Assembly: GCF_001557875.1 (NCBI RefSeq)
Contig: NZ_LNRF01000001.1
Coordinates: 186,001 to 250,000 of the forward strand
DNA: 64,000 nucleotides
Source of the DNA: Vibrio splendidus
Lineage (GTDB): Bacteria > Pseudomonadota > Gammaproteobacteria > Enterobacterales > Vibrionaceae
Direction of reading: 5' to 3'
Under the pieces are notes generated by a model. The model was not told the origin of the DNA. It ran no database searches and saw only the letters and a list, made by a program, of their open reading frames with translations. Position numbers and translations under genes: made by a program. Below are positions 1-8,002 of the stretch, one piece after another (position 1 is the first letter of the stretch; the number at the start of each line of letters is the position of its first letter).

Positions 1-333
1 CAAATAGATAGCCGGTGCCAAAATTGCAATATGGTTGCCGTTCAGAATGCCTTGGTCAAACAGCGTGATAACCACGCCCACCGCGCCCCCCATCGACATC
101 CACGCACCGATCAATACCGCTGCCGCTTCTCCAGGTAAACCAAATACCGCCATGATTGGAGCAAATACACTGCCCATCAAATCCAGCGCCCCAGTTATCT
201 GTAATGCCTTGATGATCACAAATGCCATCAGAACATTCGGTACCGTAGAGGTAGTCGCAATAACCCAGCCTTTCTTAGCACCTTCAACGAAAATATCAGT
301 AACCATTGGTTTCTTTGCTTTCACTTCGCTCAT
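1..333 (-). CDS. yjiG: YjiG family membrane protein (partial, N-terminal part)
   Basis: The first 111 codons are present; the gene runs off the left edge of the window. The protein begins MSEVKAKKPM and contains ATTSTVPNVLMAFVIIKAL and a Gly/Ala-rich LPGEAAAVLIGAWMSMGGAV stretch, which match my recollection of E. coli YjiG closely. YjiG is an inner-membrane protein of the nucleoside-recognition (Gate) domain superfamily; its substrate is unknown. The start overlaps the yjiH stop by one base (TAATG), so the two are translationally coupled. In E. coli yjiHG precede iadA, so isoaspartyl dipeptidase could lie just outside the window (inference). Confidence 0.88.
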   Translation of the reverse strand, partial: MSEVKAKKPMVTDIFVEGAKKGWVIATTSTVPNVLMAFVIIKALQITGALDLMGSVFAPIMAVFGLPGEAAAVLIGAWMSMGGAVGVVITLFDQGILNGNHIAILAPAIYL

Positions 334-1070
334 TATGCTACTTCCTCTTCCAGTTTTTGTTCTTTGTCTGATTTTGGTTTGTCTTCTTTGCCTTCGGTAA
401 TATTCAGGTAGATACGGAACAGGTTCGCGCCGACAAACTTAAAGATGAACATCACAGCGACAGCCAAGCCAATTGACGATGTTACCGCTAAAGAGCCATC
501 CATCGCCGTTAGAGTGAACAGCACCGCACCTGAAGAGAAAAAGTTAACGATCGCTGCACCCGCCGTAAACTGGAACATGGTGAAGACATCAGTTTCGCGC
601 TTAGTTAGATGCCCTTCGTCTTTCAACTGACGTGTCATCGCTGCACCCGCATCGGTACTTTGCAAAGAAGCGATCAATGCCAAGCCTGAGTTACCCGGAA
701 TACCCATCAGAGGGCGAAGCAGAGGTGTCAGCAGTTTACGAGCTGCATCCAGTGCACCGTAATGCTCAAGTACGTTGATCATACCCAGTGCAAACATCAC
801 GGTCGGAATAAGTGTCAAAGCAAAAATGAAACCGTCGCGAGCACCACTACCACCTTTACCACGCAGTGACGTCGTTGCCGCTTGAATACCATCAGCCGTT
901 TCACTCACATCGTAAGCAACCTTACCGAATGAACCGTTGAGCGTTGTAAAATCGAACACTCCATACCATTCATTGGACTGCATTAAGCCTGAAAAGAACA
1001 CAATCGCGAATGCGAGTGCGATATAGCTACCGATCGTGACTTTACGATCGGTTTTGGTTGGATTAGTCAT
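333..1070 (-). CDS. yjiH: YjiH family nucleoside-recognition (Gate) domain membrane protein
   Basis: This is a 245-residue polytopic inner-membrane protein. Hydrophobic segments lie at about residues 13-30, 80-100 and 195-220, and a conserved STDAGAAMTRQL region near 140-150 is typical of Gate-domain proteins. The C-terminal 20 residues are highly charged and probably cytoplasmic. It pairs with yjiG as two halves of a split transporter-like module, with a one-base overlap. Transport of a nucleoside or peptide degradation product has been suggested for the family but is not established. No strong operator is visible upstream. Confidence 0.85.
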   Translation of the reverse strand: MTNPTKTDRKVTIGSYIALAFAIVFFSGLMQSNEWYGVFDFTTLNGSFGKVAYDVSETADGIQAATTSLRGKGGSGARDGFIFALTLIPTVMFALGMINVLEHYGALDAARKLLTPLLRPLMGIPGNSGLALIASLQSTDAGAAMTRQLKDEGHLTKRETDVFTMFQFTAGAAIVNFFSSGAVLFTLTAMDGSLAVTSSIGLAVAVMFIFKFVGANLFRIYLNITEGKEDKPKSDKEQKLEEEVA

Positions 1071-1367
1071 AAGGACCTCTATACATCTCGTTTATGTGGA
1101 ACAGAACACGTATAGATAGTGCAAACTAATGAGCAAAAGGTTAATGACCAAAATCAAATAGCGTATCGGTTTGAATAAAAGAAGCACAGCAACATATAAA
1201 ACTGTGATTTGGATTTAAAAGCAGGGCCATACGCTAAATAAATTGGAATATTTTACATACAAAACTAAACAAACCTTGCTTCAACACCGCAACCAAAAAC
1301 GCACACAATCAACACACAAATCAGGCTTCTAGTGAGAGGTTTTTACCTAATCAGATCTCTGATAGTG

Positions 1368-1395
1368 ATGTAAGTGATCTCTTACATGGTTTTTT
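1368..1395 (+). terminator. Possible intrinsic terminator or attenuator in the yjiH upstream region
   Basis: A 7-bp perfect stem (ATGTAAG and CTTACAT) with a 6-nt loop is followed by GG and six T residues. No gene ends immediately upstream on the plus strand, so it could end a small RNA or be chance. Confidence 0.3.
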
Positions 1396-1413
1396 GTTTA
1401 ATTTTCATTCAAT

Positions 1414-1419
1414 TATAAT
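1414..1419 (+). promoter_or_regulatory. Candidate -10 box for the 56-aa gene
   Basis: A perfect TATAAT hexamer. The sequence at -35 spacing (TTTTTG at 1391-1396, 17-bp spacer) is weak. If used, transcription would start near 1426 and give a leader of about 175 nt. Confidence 0.35.
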
Positions 1420-1601
1420 ACAGAGACTTAAAGAGTGAGTTCGCTTCCAAAATGCAACCGTTTACCCTTAGTTGATTGAGTTTTGAGCCTAGCGAAAACG
1501 GTGAGCCCGTTTATAAAGAATTTGAGCTTGATTCGAAATTTCAGCCCTCAGAGGTGCTATAGACTTCGCGCAGCCAATATTAAAGAAAAACGGTAATTAC
1601 A

Positions 1602-1772
1602 ATGGAAATGAGAACACTTAAATATCAAGTAATGGGCAAAGGCATGTGGATTACAGCAACGGTATCTTGCCTAGTAGCGGACAAACTTGCGCTGGAATAC
1701 CAATCCTATGGCTGGCCTGTTGAAGTATGTGCTGCAGAACAAACACTGACGTTTGATCTCAATGCTGCATAG
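1602..1772 (+). CDS. Small hypothetical protein, 56 aa
   Basis: An ORF of 56 codons starting MEMRTLKYQVMGKGMWITAT and ending in a TAG followed closely by a strong terminator. The mix of basic and hydrophobic residues, with one Trp-Pro and two Cys, looks like a real folded small protein. A third-codon ATG (1608) is an alternative start; no clear Shine-Dalgarno precedes either, although AAAGAAAAACGG lies 10-20 nt upstream. I do not recognise the family and assign no function. The terminator 19 nt downstream and the long candidate leader are the main support for a real transcription unit. Confidence 0.6.
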   Translation: MEMRTLKYQVMGKGMWITATVSCLVADKLALEYQSYGWPVEVCAAEQTLTFDLNAA

Positions 1773-1790
1773 TATTGGCAATTCCGAGTA

Positions 1791-1824
1791 AGCTCTATCG
1801 GCATTAAATCCGATAGGGCTTTTT
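1791..1824 (+). terminator. Rho-independent terminator after the 56-aa gene
   Basis: An 11-bp stem (1791-1801 and 1810-1820, one G-T wobble) with an 8-nt loop, running straight into TTTT and a T-rich tract. Confidence 0.8.
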
Positions 1825-1858
1825 CTCTTTTCTCTTTTCTCTTTTCTCTTTTCTCTTC
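1825..1858 (+). repeat. Heptanucleotide tandem repeat (CTCTTTT)n
   Basis: Four perfect CTCTTTT units (1825-1852) plus a partial fifth, directly after the terminator and about 140 bp before nhaD. Such tracts change copy number by slipped-strand mispairing. Here it lies outside coding sequence and extends the terminator's U-run. Confidence 0.9.
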
Positions 1859-2000
1859 AAACAAGTATTTCGTTTTCATCACAGTCTATTGCTTTCACTA
1901 TAATCTATTGAATTATTAAGATATCTATCACACTGCACATGATTATTTAGGTCTACGCTTTTACCCGTGTTAATAACTTATTAACTTCGGAGCGTAATCC

Positions 2001-3440
2001 ATGTTAGGTATCCAGCTATCTGCTGTTCTCTCTTTATTCTTCTTTTCTTCGGTAGCGGGCGCGACTACCTCTCAGTTAGGAGAGCCTCTCAAGCTAACTA
2101 ACTCATTTGTTGGCTACCTATCACTGACCATTTTTGTTATTGCCTACATTGTGGTGATGATGGAAGAGTACCTAAAGCTCCGGAAATCCAAACCTGTGTT
2201 ACTTGCGGCAGGCCTGATCTGGATAATCATCGGTTTTACCTACCAAGAGTACAACCTTGTTGAAGTGGCTAAACAAGCACTCGAACACAACTTACTCGAA
2301 TACGCCGAGCTGTTACTTTTCCTACTCGTCGCCATGACCTACATCAGCGCCATGGAAGAGAGAAGACTGTTTGATGCACTGCAAGCGTGGATGGTGGGCA
2401 AAGGCTTTAATTTCCGTTCTCTGTTCTGGTTAACCGGTATTCTGGCCTTCTTTATCTCACCTATCGCCGACAACCTCACGACAGCTCTATTGATGTGTGC
2501 AGTGGTTCTTAAGGTCGCAGGTTCTAACCCTAAATTCGTTAACCTAGCCTGTGTGAATATCGTGATCGCCGCCAATGCTGGCGGCGCGTTCAGTCCCTTC
2601 GGTGATATCACAACGCTAATGGTATGGCAGGCTGGCTATGTGAGTTTCAGTGAGTTCATTCCCCTATTTATTCCTTCGGTGATGAATTACCTCGTCCCCG
2701 CATTGATCATGTCCTACTTTGTACCAACAACCCAACCCGATACGGTTCATCAACACGTTGAATTAAAACGCGGTGCTAGACGCATCGTGTTCTTGTTCAT
2801 CATGACCATCGCAACTGCGGTTGCTTTCCATGCCGTGCTCCACTTCCCGCCAGTGATGGGCATGATGATGGGACTGGCGTATCTACAGTTCTTTGGGTAT
2901 TTCTTACGTAAGACCTTACCGAATTCACTGGCGAAGAAAAAGGCAGTGGCGATTGCCAATAATGATGAGGGGGCATTGAAACGACTCGGTTCAGTCGTGC
3001 CCTTTGATGTATTTCGAAGAGTGTCGCATGCCGAATGGGACACCCTGCTGTTCTTCTACGGCGTGGTGATGTGTGTCGGTGGCTTAAGCTTACTTGGTTA
3101 CTTGGAACTCGCGTCTGGTGTGATGTATAGCCAATGGGATCCAATTTGGGCCAACATTATGGTCGGGATTCTATCTGCGATTGTCGATAACATTCCGGTG
3201 ATGTTTGCCGTGTTATCCATGGAGCCACAAATGTCGATGGGCAACTGGCTACTGATCACCTTAACCGCAGGGGTTGGTGGTAGCTTATTATCTATTGGTA
3301 GTGCAGCTGGAGTAGCATTAATGGGGGCAGCGCATGGCAAATACACCTTCTTTGGCCACTTGAAATGGATGCCAGTGATCATGATTGGCTATGCCGTCAG
3401 TATCGCTGCTCACCTATGGCTTAATGGCGGGCTTTTCTAG
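2001..3440 (+). CDS. nhaD: Na+/H+ antiporter NhaD
   Basis: This 479-residue inner-membrane antiporter exchanges cytoplasmic Na+ (or Li+) for external H+ and matters for salt and alkaline tolerance in vibrios. The protein has a cleavable-looking N-terminus and about 12 hydrophobic segments. Ion-transporter superfamily signatures are visible: SPIADNLTTALLM at about 151-163, a Gly/Ala loop GGAFSPFGDITTLM at about 194-207, and IVDNIPVMFAV near 392-402. GGAG at 1989-1992 sits 8 nt before the ATG. The gene ends one base before a convergent lipoprotein gene, with no terminator between them. Confidence 0.92.
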   Translation: MLGIQLSAVLSLFFFSSVAGATTSQLGEPLKLTNSFVGYLSLTIFVIAYIVVMMEEYLKLRKSKPVLLAAGLIWIIIGFTYQEYNLVEVAKQALEHNLLEYAELLLFLLVAMTYISAMEERRLFDALQAWMVGKGFNFRSLFWLTGILAFFISPIADNLTTALLMCAVVLKVAGSNPKFVNLACVNIVIAANAGGAFSPFGDITTLMVWQAGYVSFSEFIPLFIPSVMNYLVPALIMSYFVPTTQPDTVHQHVELKRGARRIVFLFIMTIATAVAFHAVLHFPPVMGMMMGLAYLQFFGYFLRKTLPNSLAKKKAVAIANNDEGALKRLGSVVPFDVFRRVSHAEWDTLLFFYGVVMCVGGLSLLGYLELASGVMYSQWDPIWANIMVGILSAIVDNIPVMFAVLSMEPQMSMGNWLLITLTAGVGGSLLSIGSAAGVALMGAAHGKYTFFGHLKWMPVIMIGYAVSIAAHLWLNGGLF

Positions 3441-3441
3441 T

Positions 3442-3825
3442 TTAAGGTGTATCAACTAAAGGCTTCTCAACGCGTGTCCAGATATTGCTTAACTGCATTG
3501 CTGGACACCGGTTACAGGTTAGCACTGCACCTTCGTGTTGAATCCGCATCACCAATCCAGAATCTTCTCGGCTATTCGCTGTATTCAACTTAATGATGAT
3601 TAAATCACCGTCAACACGATAGGTTCGAGTCACGTTATTATCCGTTGTTTGATAAATCACTTGTCCCGACTCGAAATGCAAGTAGCTGTCATTGTCAGCA
3701 TTCTCGTACACGCCTTTAAACATAACGAGTTGTGGAACCTCGAAAGGTCGACTGGTATCAGTTAAGCAACCGGTCAGCAATAATGCACAGCTGCAACCAG
3801 ATATTAGTAAAGGGAATCTATTCAT
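3442..3825 (-). CDS. Small lipoprotein, function unknown
   Basis: A 127-residue protein with a type II signal sequence: a short basic start, a hydrophobic core and the lipobox LLTG-C at residues 16-20, followed by LTD. The mature part is mostly beta-type sequence (YLHFESGQVIYQTTD, TRTYRVDGDLIIIKL) and has a CNRC pair near residue 100. I do not recognise a named family. It is convergent with nhaD. Asp at +3 rather than +2 suggests outer-membrane sorting, but this is inference. Confidence 0.75.
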   Translation of the reverse strand: MNRFPLLISGCSCALLLTGCLTDTSRPFEVPQLVMFKGVYENADNDSYLHFESGQVIYQTTDNNVTRTYRVDGDLIIIKLNTANSREDSGLVMRIQHEGAVLTCNRCPAMQLSNIWTRVEKPLVDTP

Positions 3826-3996
3826 TTGGGCATCCTTGCCTAGAGAACATAGTCAAAGAATATGCAATCAAATCGACATTTTCCAGAAAGCGTTGATTTT
3901 AATGCAAAGTCACATTTTAAGAACCACTAGCCTTCACCATTGAGTAGTACGTGATCCTCAGCCAGCATCGCGACAGGCTCGTTGCCAAATCGCTTA

Positions 3997-4479
3997 CTAG
4001 TCTTGCTCTCTGCCCTCTATCACCAATAAGCGCTGCTTGCGTTCTACACCACCCGCATAACCCGTCAGCTTGCCATTTTTGCCAATCACACGGTGACACG
4101 GCACAATCACAGAAACCGGATTTTTGCCATTCGCTAAGCCAACAGCACGAACGGCTTTCGGATTACCTATCGCATCAGCCAGTTGTGCATAGCTCCAAGT
4201 CTCTCCATAAGGAATGGTAGTCAGCGCCTGCCAAACCGACTGCTGAAATGGAGTGCCTTTGGCTGCGATCGGCACAGAAAATTGGATAGCTTCGCCTGAG
4301 AAATAGCAATTAAGCTGCTCGATCGCCACTACAAAGATTGGAAAGCTATCATCTTGAACGCCTAACTGTTCAGGCTTAGTGGTATGCGTTTCAAACCAAA
4401 GGCCGAGCAAGCCCTCATTGTTCGCCTGTAAAGTTACGGTTCCCAATGGGCTCTCATAATATGTAAAACGGTTAGCCAT
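3997..4479 (-). CDS. ogt: Methylated-DNA--[protein]-cysteine S-methyltransferase
   Basis: Suicide DNA-repair enzyme that transfers the methyl group from O6-methylguanine to its own cysteine. The active-site signature PCHRVIG is present with Cys at about residue 128, preceded by a winged-helix DNA-binding region (FQQSVWQAL, YGETWSYAQLA, NPKAVRAVG). I start it at MANRFTYYES (160 aa), because TAGGAG lies 5 nt upstream; a longer reading frame would add 14 residues with no ribosome site. It is 79 bp downstream of the Ada-AlkA fusion gene in the same orientation, so the two probably form an alkylation-repair unit. Confidence 0.92.
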   Translation of the reverse strand: MANRFTYYESPLGTVTLQANNEGLLGLWFETHTTKPEQLGVQDDSFPIFVVAIEQLNCYFSGEAIQFSVPIAAKGTPFQQSVWQALTTIPYGETWSYAQLADAIGNPKAVRAVGLANGKNPVSVIVPCHRVIGKNGKLTGYAGGVERKQRLLVIEGREQD

Positions 4480-4558
4480 AATATCTCCTAGCCTGGTACT
4501 GCAAATGTTTGTGTATTGCAACAGTTTGTAGATTGCTCATGTTCGCGGGTTGCTTCTA

Positions 4559-5935
4559 TTAAGACTGATTCCAGCAATGGAACGTGGCGTAGCTCCCCCA
4601 AGGTGAAACACTCTCTGTATTAATGGCAGGACGATACTCGATGAACTTCTTCACTACCAAATCACCAACCAACAAGTGGTTAGGCTCGCTTAACCCGCGA
4701 AGCAGCGCGTATTGAATTGTCCAAGGCCCAATGCCTTTTAGCTCAATCCATTTAGAAGGATGCTCAGTTTCATTGTCGACCATGTATTCGGCAAAACGCT
4801 TTAGGGTCTCTTTGCGGCTTCCCGGCATTCTTAAAAAGCTAACATCAGCCTCCGCTATCTGCTTAGGCGTTGGGAAATACGCTTTCTCGGATGCATCAGA
4901 AAGCTCTTTAACCAATAAGTTGAGCTGGCCAATCGCTGCGGTTACCGAGACTTGCTGCCCGAGGATCGCTCTCACTCCTGCTTCCCAAGGATTCCATACG
5001 CCGGGAATACGGATACCACTCTTGGCCACCAAGTTAGGATCGATAGTCTCAAAGAAGGCCTCGATTTTTGCAATATCGACATCAAGATCGAACATACGTC
5101 GAATATTCGCAATCAAGCTTCTCAATTGGCTTATATCATCCAACTCAAATTCAATATCCAAGCGATTTTCTTTGGCTAAAGTCGCCTTGAACCAACCCTT
5201 TGACCCGTTCACATTTACCGTGCGCTTATAATAATCTTCGCCAACGTCTTCTAAGCCCTCAATCATTCTTCGTCGATAGAAACCCAACAAGTAATTCCAA
5301 TCTAAGGGTCCATTAAAACCAAGCTGAATATGATTCCCCAGAGTGTCACTCGGCTTCGCTCGCCTAATTTGGCTTGGCGAAAGCTGCAGCTCTTTTAGAA
5401 AGGCATCATTGAAGCGGCGCGTGCTATTAAAGCCACTTGCAAAGCCGACATCAGTAATACTCATGCTGCTGGTATGTAGCAACTGCTTGGCAAACATCAA
5501 TTGGCTATAAAGACTGTACTGCTTGGGCGACACACCGATGTAATTATCGAATAAGGTTCGTAAGTAACGATCGGAAATACCTAACCGCGTTGCAAGGTCA
5601 ACGATAGTTCCTGAATTCAGCGCGCCGTTATCAATCAACCGCATCGCACGTAAGAAAGTGGTTTCAACGCCCTTCCATGCTGGAGAAAAAGGCGCGCTGT
5701 CTGGTCGGCAACGCAAACATGGGCGATACCCCGCTTTCAATGCTTGAGCTTGATGGGAAAAATATTCGACATTTTCTTCTTTGGGTGGACTTGCTGGGCA
5801 AATCGGGCGACAAAAAATCCCTGTCGTTTTCACTGCCGTAAAAAACATACCATCAAAGCGAGCATCTCGCGCATATCGAGCCAAATGACACTGCTCACTG
5901 GTTAAGGTGCTGTTGTGATTGATCTTTTTCGACAT
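4559..5935 (-). CDS. alkA: Ada-AlkA fusion: methyl-sensing AraC regulator/DNA-3-methyladenine glycosylase II
   Basis: This 458-residue protein fuses three parts. Residues 10-80 form an Ada-type zinc module with Cys42, Cys46, Cys73 and Cys76 (FCRPIC, RPCLRC); Cys42 would accept methyl groups from phosphotriesters. Residues 90-190 are an AraC-type helix-turn-helix (DRYLRTLFDNYIGVSPKQY). Residues 200-458 are an AlkA N-domain plus HhH-GPD glycosylase with GIGPWTIQYALLRG and a catalytic Asp at 425 (LVGDLVVKK). It should sense methylation, activate its own operon and excise 3-methyladenine. GGAAGAG precedes the ATG. ogt follows 79 bp downstream. Confidence 0.9.
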   Translation of the reverse strand: MSKKINHNSTLTSEQCHLARYARDARFDGMFFTAVKTTGIFCRPICPASPPKEENVEYFSHQAQALKAGYRPCLRCRPDSAPFSPAWKGVETTFLRAMRLIDNGALNSGTIVDLATRLGISDRYLRTLFDNYIGVSPKQYSLYSQLMFAKQLLHTSSMSITDVGFASGFNSTRRFNDAFLKELQLSPSQIRRAKPSDTLGNHIQLGFNGPLDWNYLLGFYRRRMIEGLEDVGEDYYKRTVNVNGSKGWFKATLAKENRLDIEFELDDISQLRSLIANIRRMFDLDVDIAKIEAFFETIDPNLVAKSGIRIPGVWNPWEAGVRAILGQQVSVTAAIGQLNLLVKELSDASEKAYFPTPKQIAEADVSFLRMPGSRKETLKRFAEYMVDNETEHPSKWIELKGIGPWTIQYALLRGLSEPNHLLVGDLVVKKFIEYRPAINTESVSPWGSYATFHCWNQS

Positions 5936-6170
5936 GCTGTACTCTTCCCGTTTGCCATAGCGTTTGATCCGATAACTAAAAGTTTACCGTGAACCACCAT
6001 TGTCGCTAGCCACTTTCGGAAGTGAAGGTTAGATAAATCACAAAAAAGGTTTTCTTTTTATTCAATTCGACTAAATTTAACCTTGAGAAGGCATTCTTCT
6101 CACAACGTCAACGATCGGTACTTAGCACGCCAAGATGCAGAGACCTATCGAATATAAAAAGGAAAAGGCT

Positions 6171-6374
6171 ATGGTTCTACACACATGTCGTATTGTTTTA
6201 TCAAATCAACAGGTTCTCACCAGTCGATCAGTCGAGCAATCTCTGAGCTTTCTTGAAGACAAAGCGGACAACGGGATTTCTATGATTGAGATTGACGCAA
6301 CGGATGGCAATCAAATTCATTCATACATGTCACACTCTCTTGAAGAATCTATTGAGAATCTAATGAACCTATAG
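6171..6374 (+). CDS. Small hypothetical protein, 67 aa
   Basis: A 67-residue protein starting MVLHTCRIVL, with AAGGAAAAGG just upstream fixing the start (an upstream in-frame ATG at 6135 lacks a ribosome site). It is acidic towards the C-terminus (EDKADNGISMIEIDATDG, SLEESIENLMNL) and looks like a small alpha/beta fold. No family recognised. It stands alone between divergent Ada-AlkA and convergent hdfR, and shares a bidirectional terminator with hdfR. Confidence 0.65.
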   Translation: MVLHTCRIVLSNQQVLTSRSVEQSLSFLEDKADNGISMIEIDATDGNQIHSYMSHSLEESIENLMNL

Positions 6375-6480
6375 GGCTTTTTTTAAAAGGCTACACATAC
6401 CAGGCTTAAACGGTTTTATCAGAATTAGAGGCTAATACCAATCGTAGTAAGTAACTGGTCACCCTAGCTCGTTAAAAACA

Positions 6481-6521
6481 AAAATGGCTCCCAACTATAT
6501 AACTAGTTAGGAGCCATTTTT
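6481..6521. terminator. Bidirectional terminator between the 67-aa gene and hdfR
   Basis: Long inverted repeat AAATGGCTCC / GGAGCCATTT, with A residues on the left and T residues on the right, so it can end transcription on both strands. Confidence 0.8.
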
Positions 6522-6559
6522 ATTTAATCAACAAAGCACATTGAATACAGCAACTGCCG

Positions 6560-7450
6560 TTACTCAGGTGCTTGTTCAGCGGCTTGTTGCAACGTGTAAG
6601 CAGTCGATGGGTCAATTTCATTAACCAACTTCTCAACCTGCATGATCGCATCAACCGAGGTACTGCTTTTACGGTAGCTTAGGTAAATTGGGCGATACCA
6701 GTCTTCAACCCCTTTGACCTTGTATAGCTGACCCGAATCGATAAAAGGTTCGACTAGAGACACCGGAAGATACGCACTACCGCCTTTCTCTAAAATGAAA
6801 TCGAGGGCAATACGCGCTGTAGAGGTACGAAGATAAGGTGCCGGAACTTTAGGGTGACGCTCTGCGTGTTCTGAACCGAAGCGCGTTCCCCAATCAACAT
6901 ACACATATTTATGTTGGAATACCGATTCCAGATCATCTTGCTGTGTTGATACCAACACCAAAACCAAATCAGCCACTTTTTTACAGTTCAGCTCTTCCGC
7001 TTTGATCTGATCGAACGCGAACGCCATATCTAAAGTTCGTTCTAACAAGTTTCGGTTCAGTTGCTCGCGCCCCATCACCTCTGCCATAAAGCCGTAACCA
7101 CCAAAAGAGTCGGTCACCACACTTAAACAGTTTTGTAGATACGCATCCCAAATATTCGGCGTGCCACCCAGCGTTAACTGCAAGGCTTTACCACTCTCTA
7201 ACGACAACTCAAATTTGGCTTGTTGTAGGGTGGACACCATCACTTCGGCATAACCAATCAAACGTTCACCGGAAGATGTGAGTTTGATGTTATTGCGATC
7301 ACGAATGAAGAGTTGAGTATCAAAATAGCCTTCAAGCTGTTTGATCCGCGCACTCACCGCCGCTTGTGTTAAATACAAGTTTTCAGCTGCACGCCCAAAA
7401 TGGCGCACCCTTGCAACCTCAAGAAAGGTTCTAAATACTTTCACATCCAT
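6560..7450 (-). CDS. hdfR: LysR-family regulator HdfR
   Basis: A 296-residue LysR-type transcription regulator. The winged helix is at residues 1-60 (FRTFLEVARVRHFGRAAENL, TQAAVSARIKQLE), followed by a periplasmic-binding-like effector domain. The N-terminus aligns well with E. coli HdfR (TFLEVxRxRHFGRAAExLYLTQ, RxRNNIxLT). Synteny confirms this: maoP (yifE) is divergent next door, as in E. coli. I prefer MDVKVF at 7450 over the upstream ATG at 7459, because this matches the E. coli start and gives better spacing to AGAG. In enterobacteria HdfR represses flhDC and affects gltBD; in vibrios, which lack FlhDC as master regulator, the target is unknown. Confidence 0.88.
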   Translation of the reverse strand: MDVKVFRTFLEVARVRHFGRAAENLYLTQAAVSARIKQLEGYFDTQLFIRDRNNIKLTSSGERLIGYAEVMVSTLQQAKFELSLESGKALQLTLGGTPNIWDAYLQNCLSVVTDSFGGYGFMAEVMGREQLNRNLLERTLDMAFAFDQIKAEELNCKKVADLVLVLVSTQQDDLESVFQHKYVYVDWGTRFGSEHAERHPKVPAPYLRTSTARIALDFILEKGGSAYLPVSLVEPFIDSGQLYKVKGVEDWYRPIYLSYRKSSTSVDAIMQVEKLVNEIDPSTAYTLQQAAEQAPE

Positions 7451-7604
7451 CAAATACATCTCTGTAATAAATCTGCTAACTAGCCGATCTAGGATTGTTT
7501 ATCGTAAAGGCAAAAACGTTTTGTTTCCTATTTTAGCCTTTTAACAATATTTTCGCGTGAGCAATAAACACTAATTTCTATCTAACCACATTACTGAGGC
7601 TGAT
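7451..7604. promoter_or_regulatory. Divergent hdfR/maoP promoter region, possible maoS-equivalent
   Basis: 154 bp between divergent genes. In E. coli the cis site maoS, needed with MaoP for Ori macrodomain organisation, lies beside maoP. I cannot identify the site by sequence from memory. LysR autoregulation from this region is likely. Confidence 0.4.
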
Positions 7605-7958
7605 ATGTCTGAGACCGAATTCCGACACGGAAAAAAACGTTTTTATGACACCATTAAATTCCCACGAGGGTTCGCTAAGTCGGGTGATTTTACTCTTTCA
7701 GAAGAGGAAATCCTAACCTTGTTTGGTGATACTATGCTTGCACTTGAGACTGGTGAACTAGCACCAATCAATGCAGAAGAAAAACACTTCATTAAAGTGT
7801 TATCTCACCCTCATAAGGCAAAGTCCAAGTTAGAGCGTGTTTGGTTGAAGTACATTCAACTGGCTCGTGGACGCCGTCGCTTTCATACCCTAAACGGCTG
7901 CAAACGCGGCGAAGTGCCTAGGGAAGAATACGAAAGTGAGTTAGTGTTAGAAGATTAG
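7605..7958 (+). CDS. maoP: Macrodomain Ori organisation protein MaoP
   Basis: This 117-residue protein matches E. coli MaoP (formerly YifE) in several blocks: PRGFAKSGDFTL at about 20-31, ERVWLKYIQLARGRRRFHTL at about 81-100 and an acidic C-terminus. MaoP with the maoS site constrains DNA mobility around the E. coli origin region. GAGG sits 6 nt before the ATG. It is divergent from hdfR, the same arrangement as in E. coli. A strong terminator follows. Other genes in this window resemble chromosome 2 genes of vibrios, which makes the replicon identity interesting. Confidence 0.9.
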   Translation: MSETEFRHGKKRFYDTIKFPRGFAKSGDFTLSEEEILTLFGDTMLALETGELAPINAEEKHFIKVLSHPHKAKSKLERVWLKYIQLARGRRRFHTLNGCKRGEVPREEYESELVLED

Positions 7959-7965
7959 TAAAACC

Positions 7966-8002
7966 GCTCAAAGTGATTCCTCATCACTTTGGGCTTTTTT
8001 TT
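7966..8002 (+). terminator. Rho-independent terminator after maoP
   Basis: A 12-bp stem, GCTCAAAGTGAT with ATCACTTTGGGC and one wobble pair, then eight T residues. Confidence 0.9.

Larger units (their letters stand above)
1071..1601. other. Intergenic region between yjiH and the 56-aa gene
   Basis: About 530 bp without a convincing gene. It must hold the minus-strand yjiH promoter near 1080-1200. On the plus strand it holds a short hairpin (1368-1387) and a TATAAT box at 1414-1419, about 180 bp before the start of the 56-aa gene, which would give that gene a long leader. Much of 1170-1320 is simple AT-rich DNA. Confidence 0.5.

Noticed and set aside
35..400. Plus-strand ORF of 121 codons over yjiG/yjiH
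   Set aside because: It is antisense to well-recognised yjiG and yjiH and has a low-complexity Thr/Pro-rich product.
2339..3382. Several minus-strand ORFs inside nhaD
   Set aside because: They are reverse-frame shadows of a conserved antiporter gene and have no ribosome sites or family resemblance.
3951..4220. Plus-strand 89-codon ORF overlapping ogt
   Set aside because: Antisense to the catalytic end of Ogt; the product is Ser/His/Cys-rich without a recognisable pattern.
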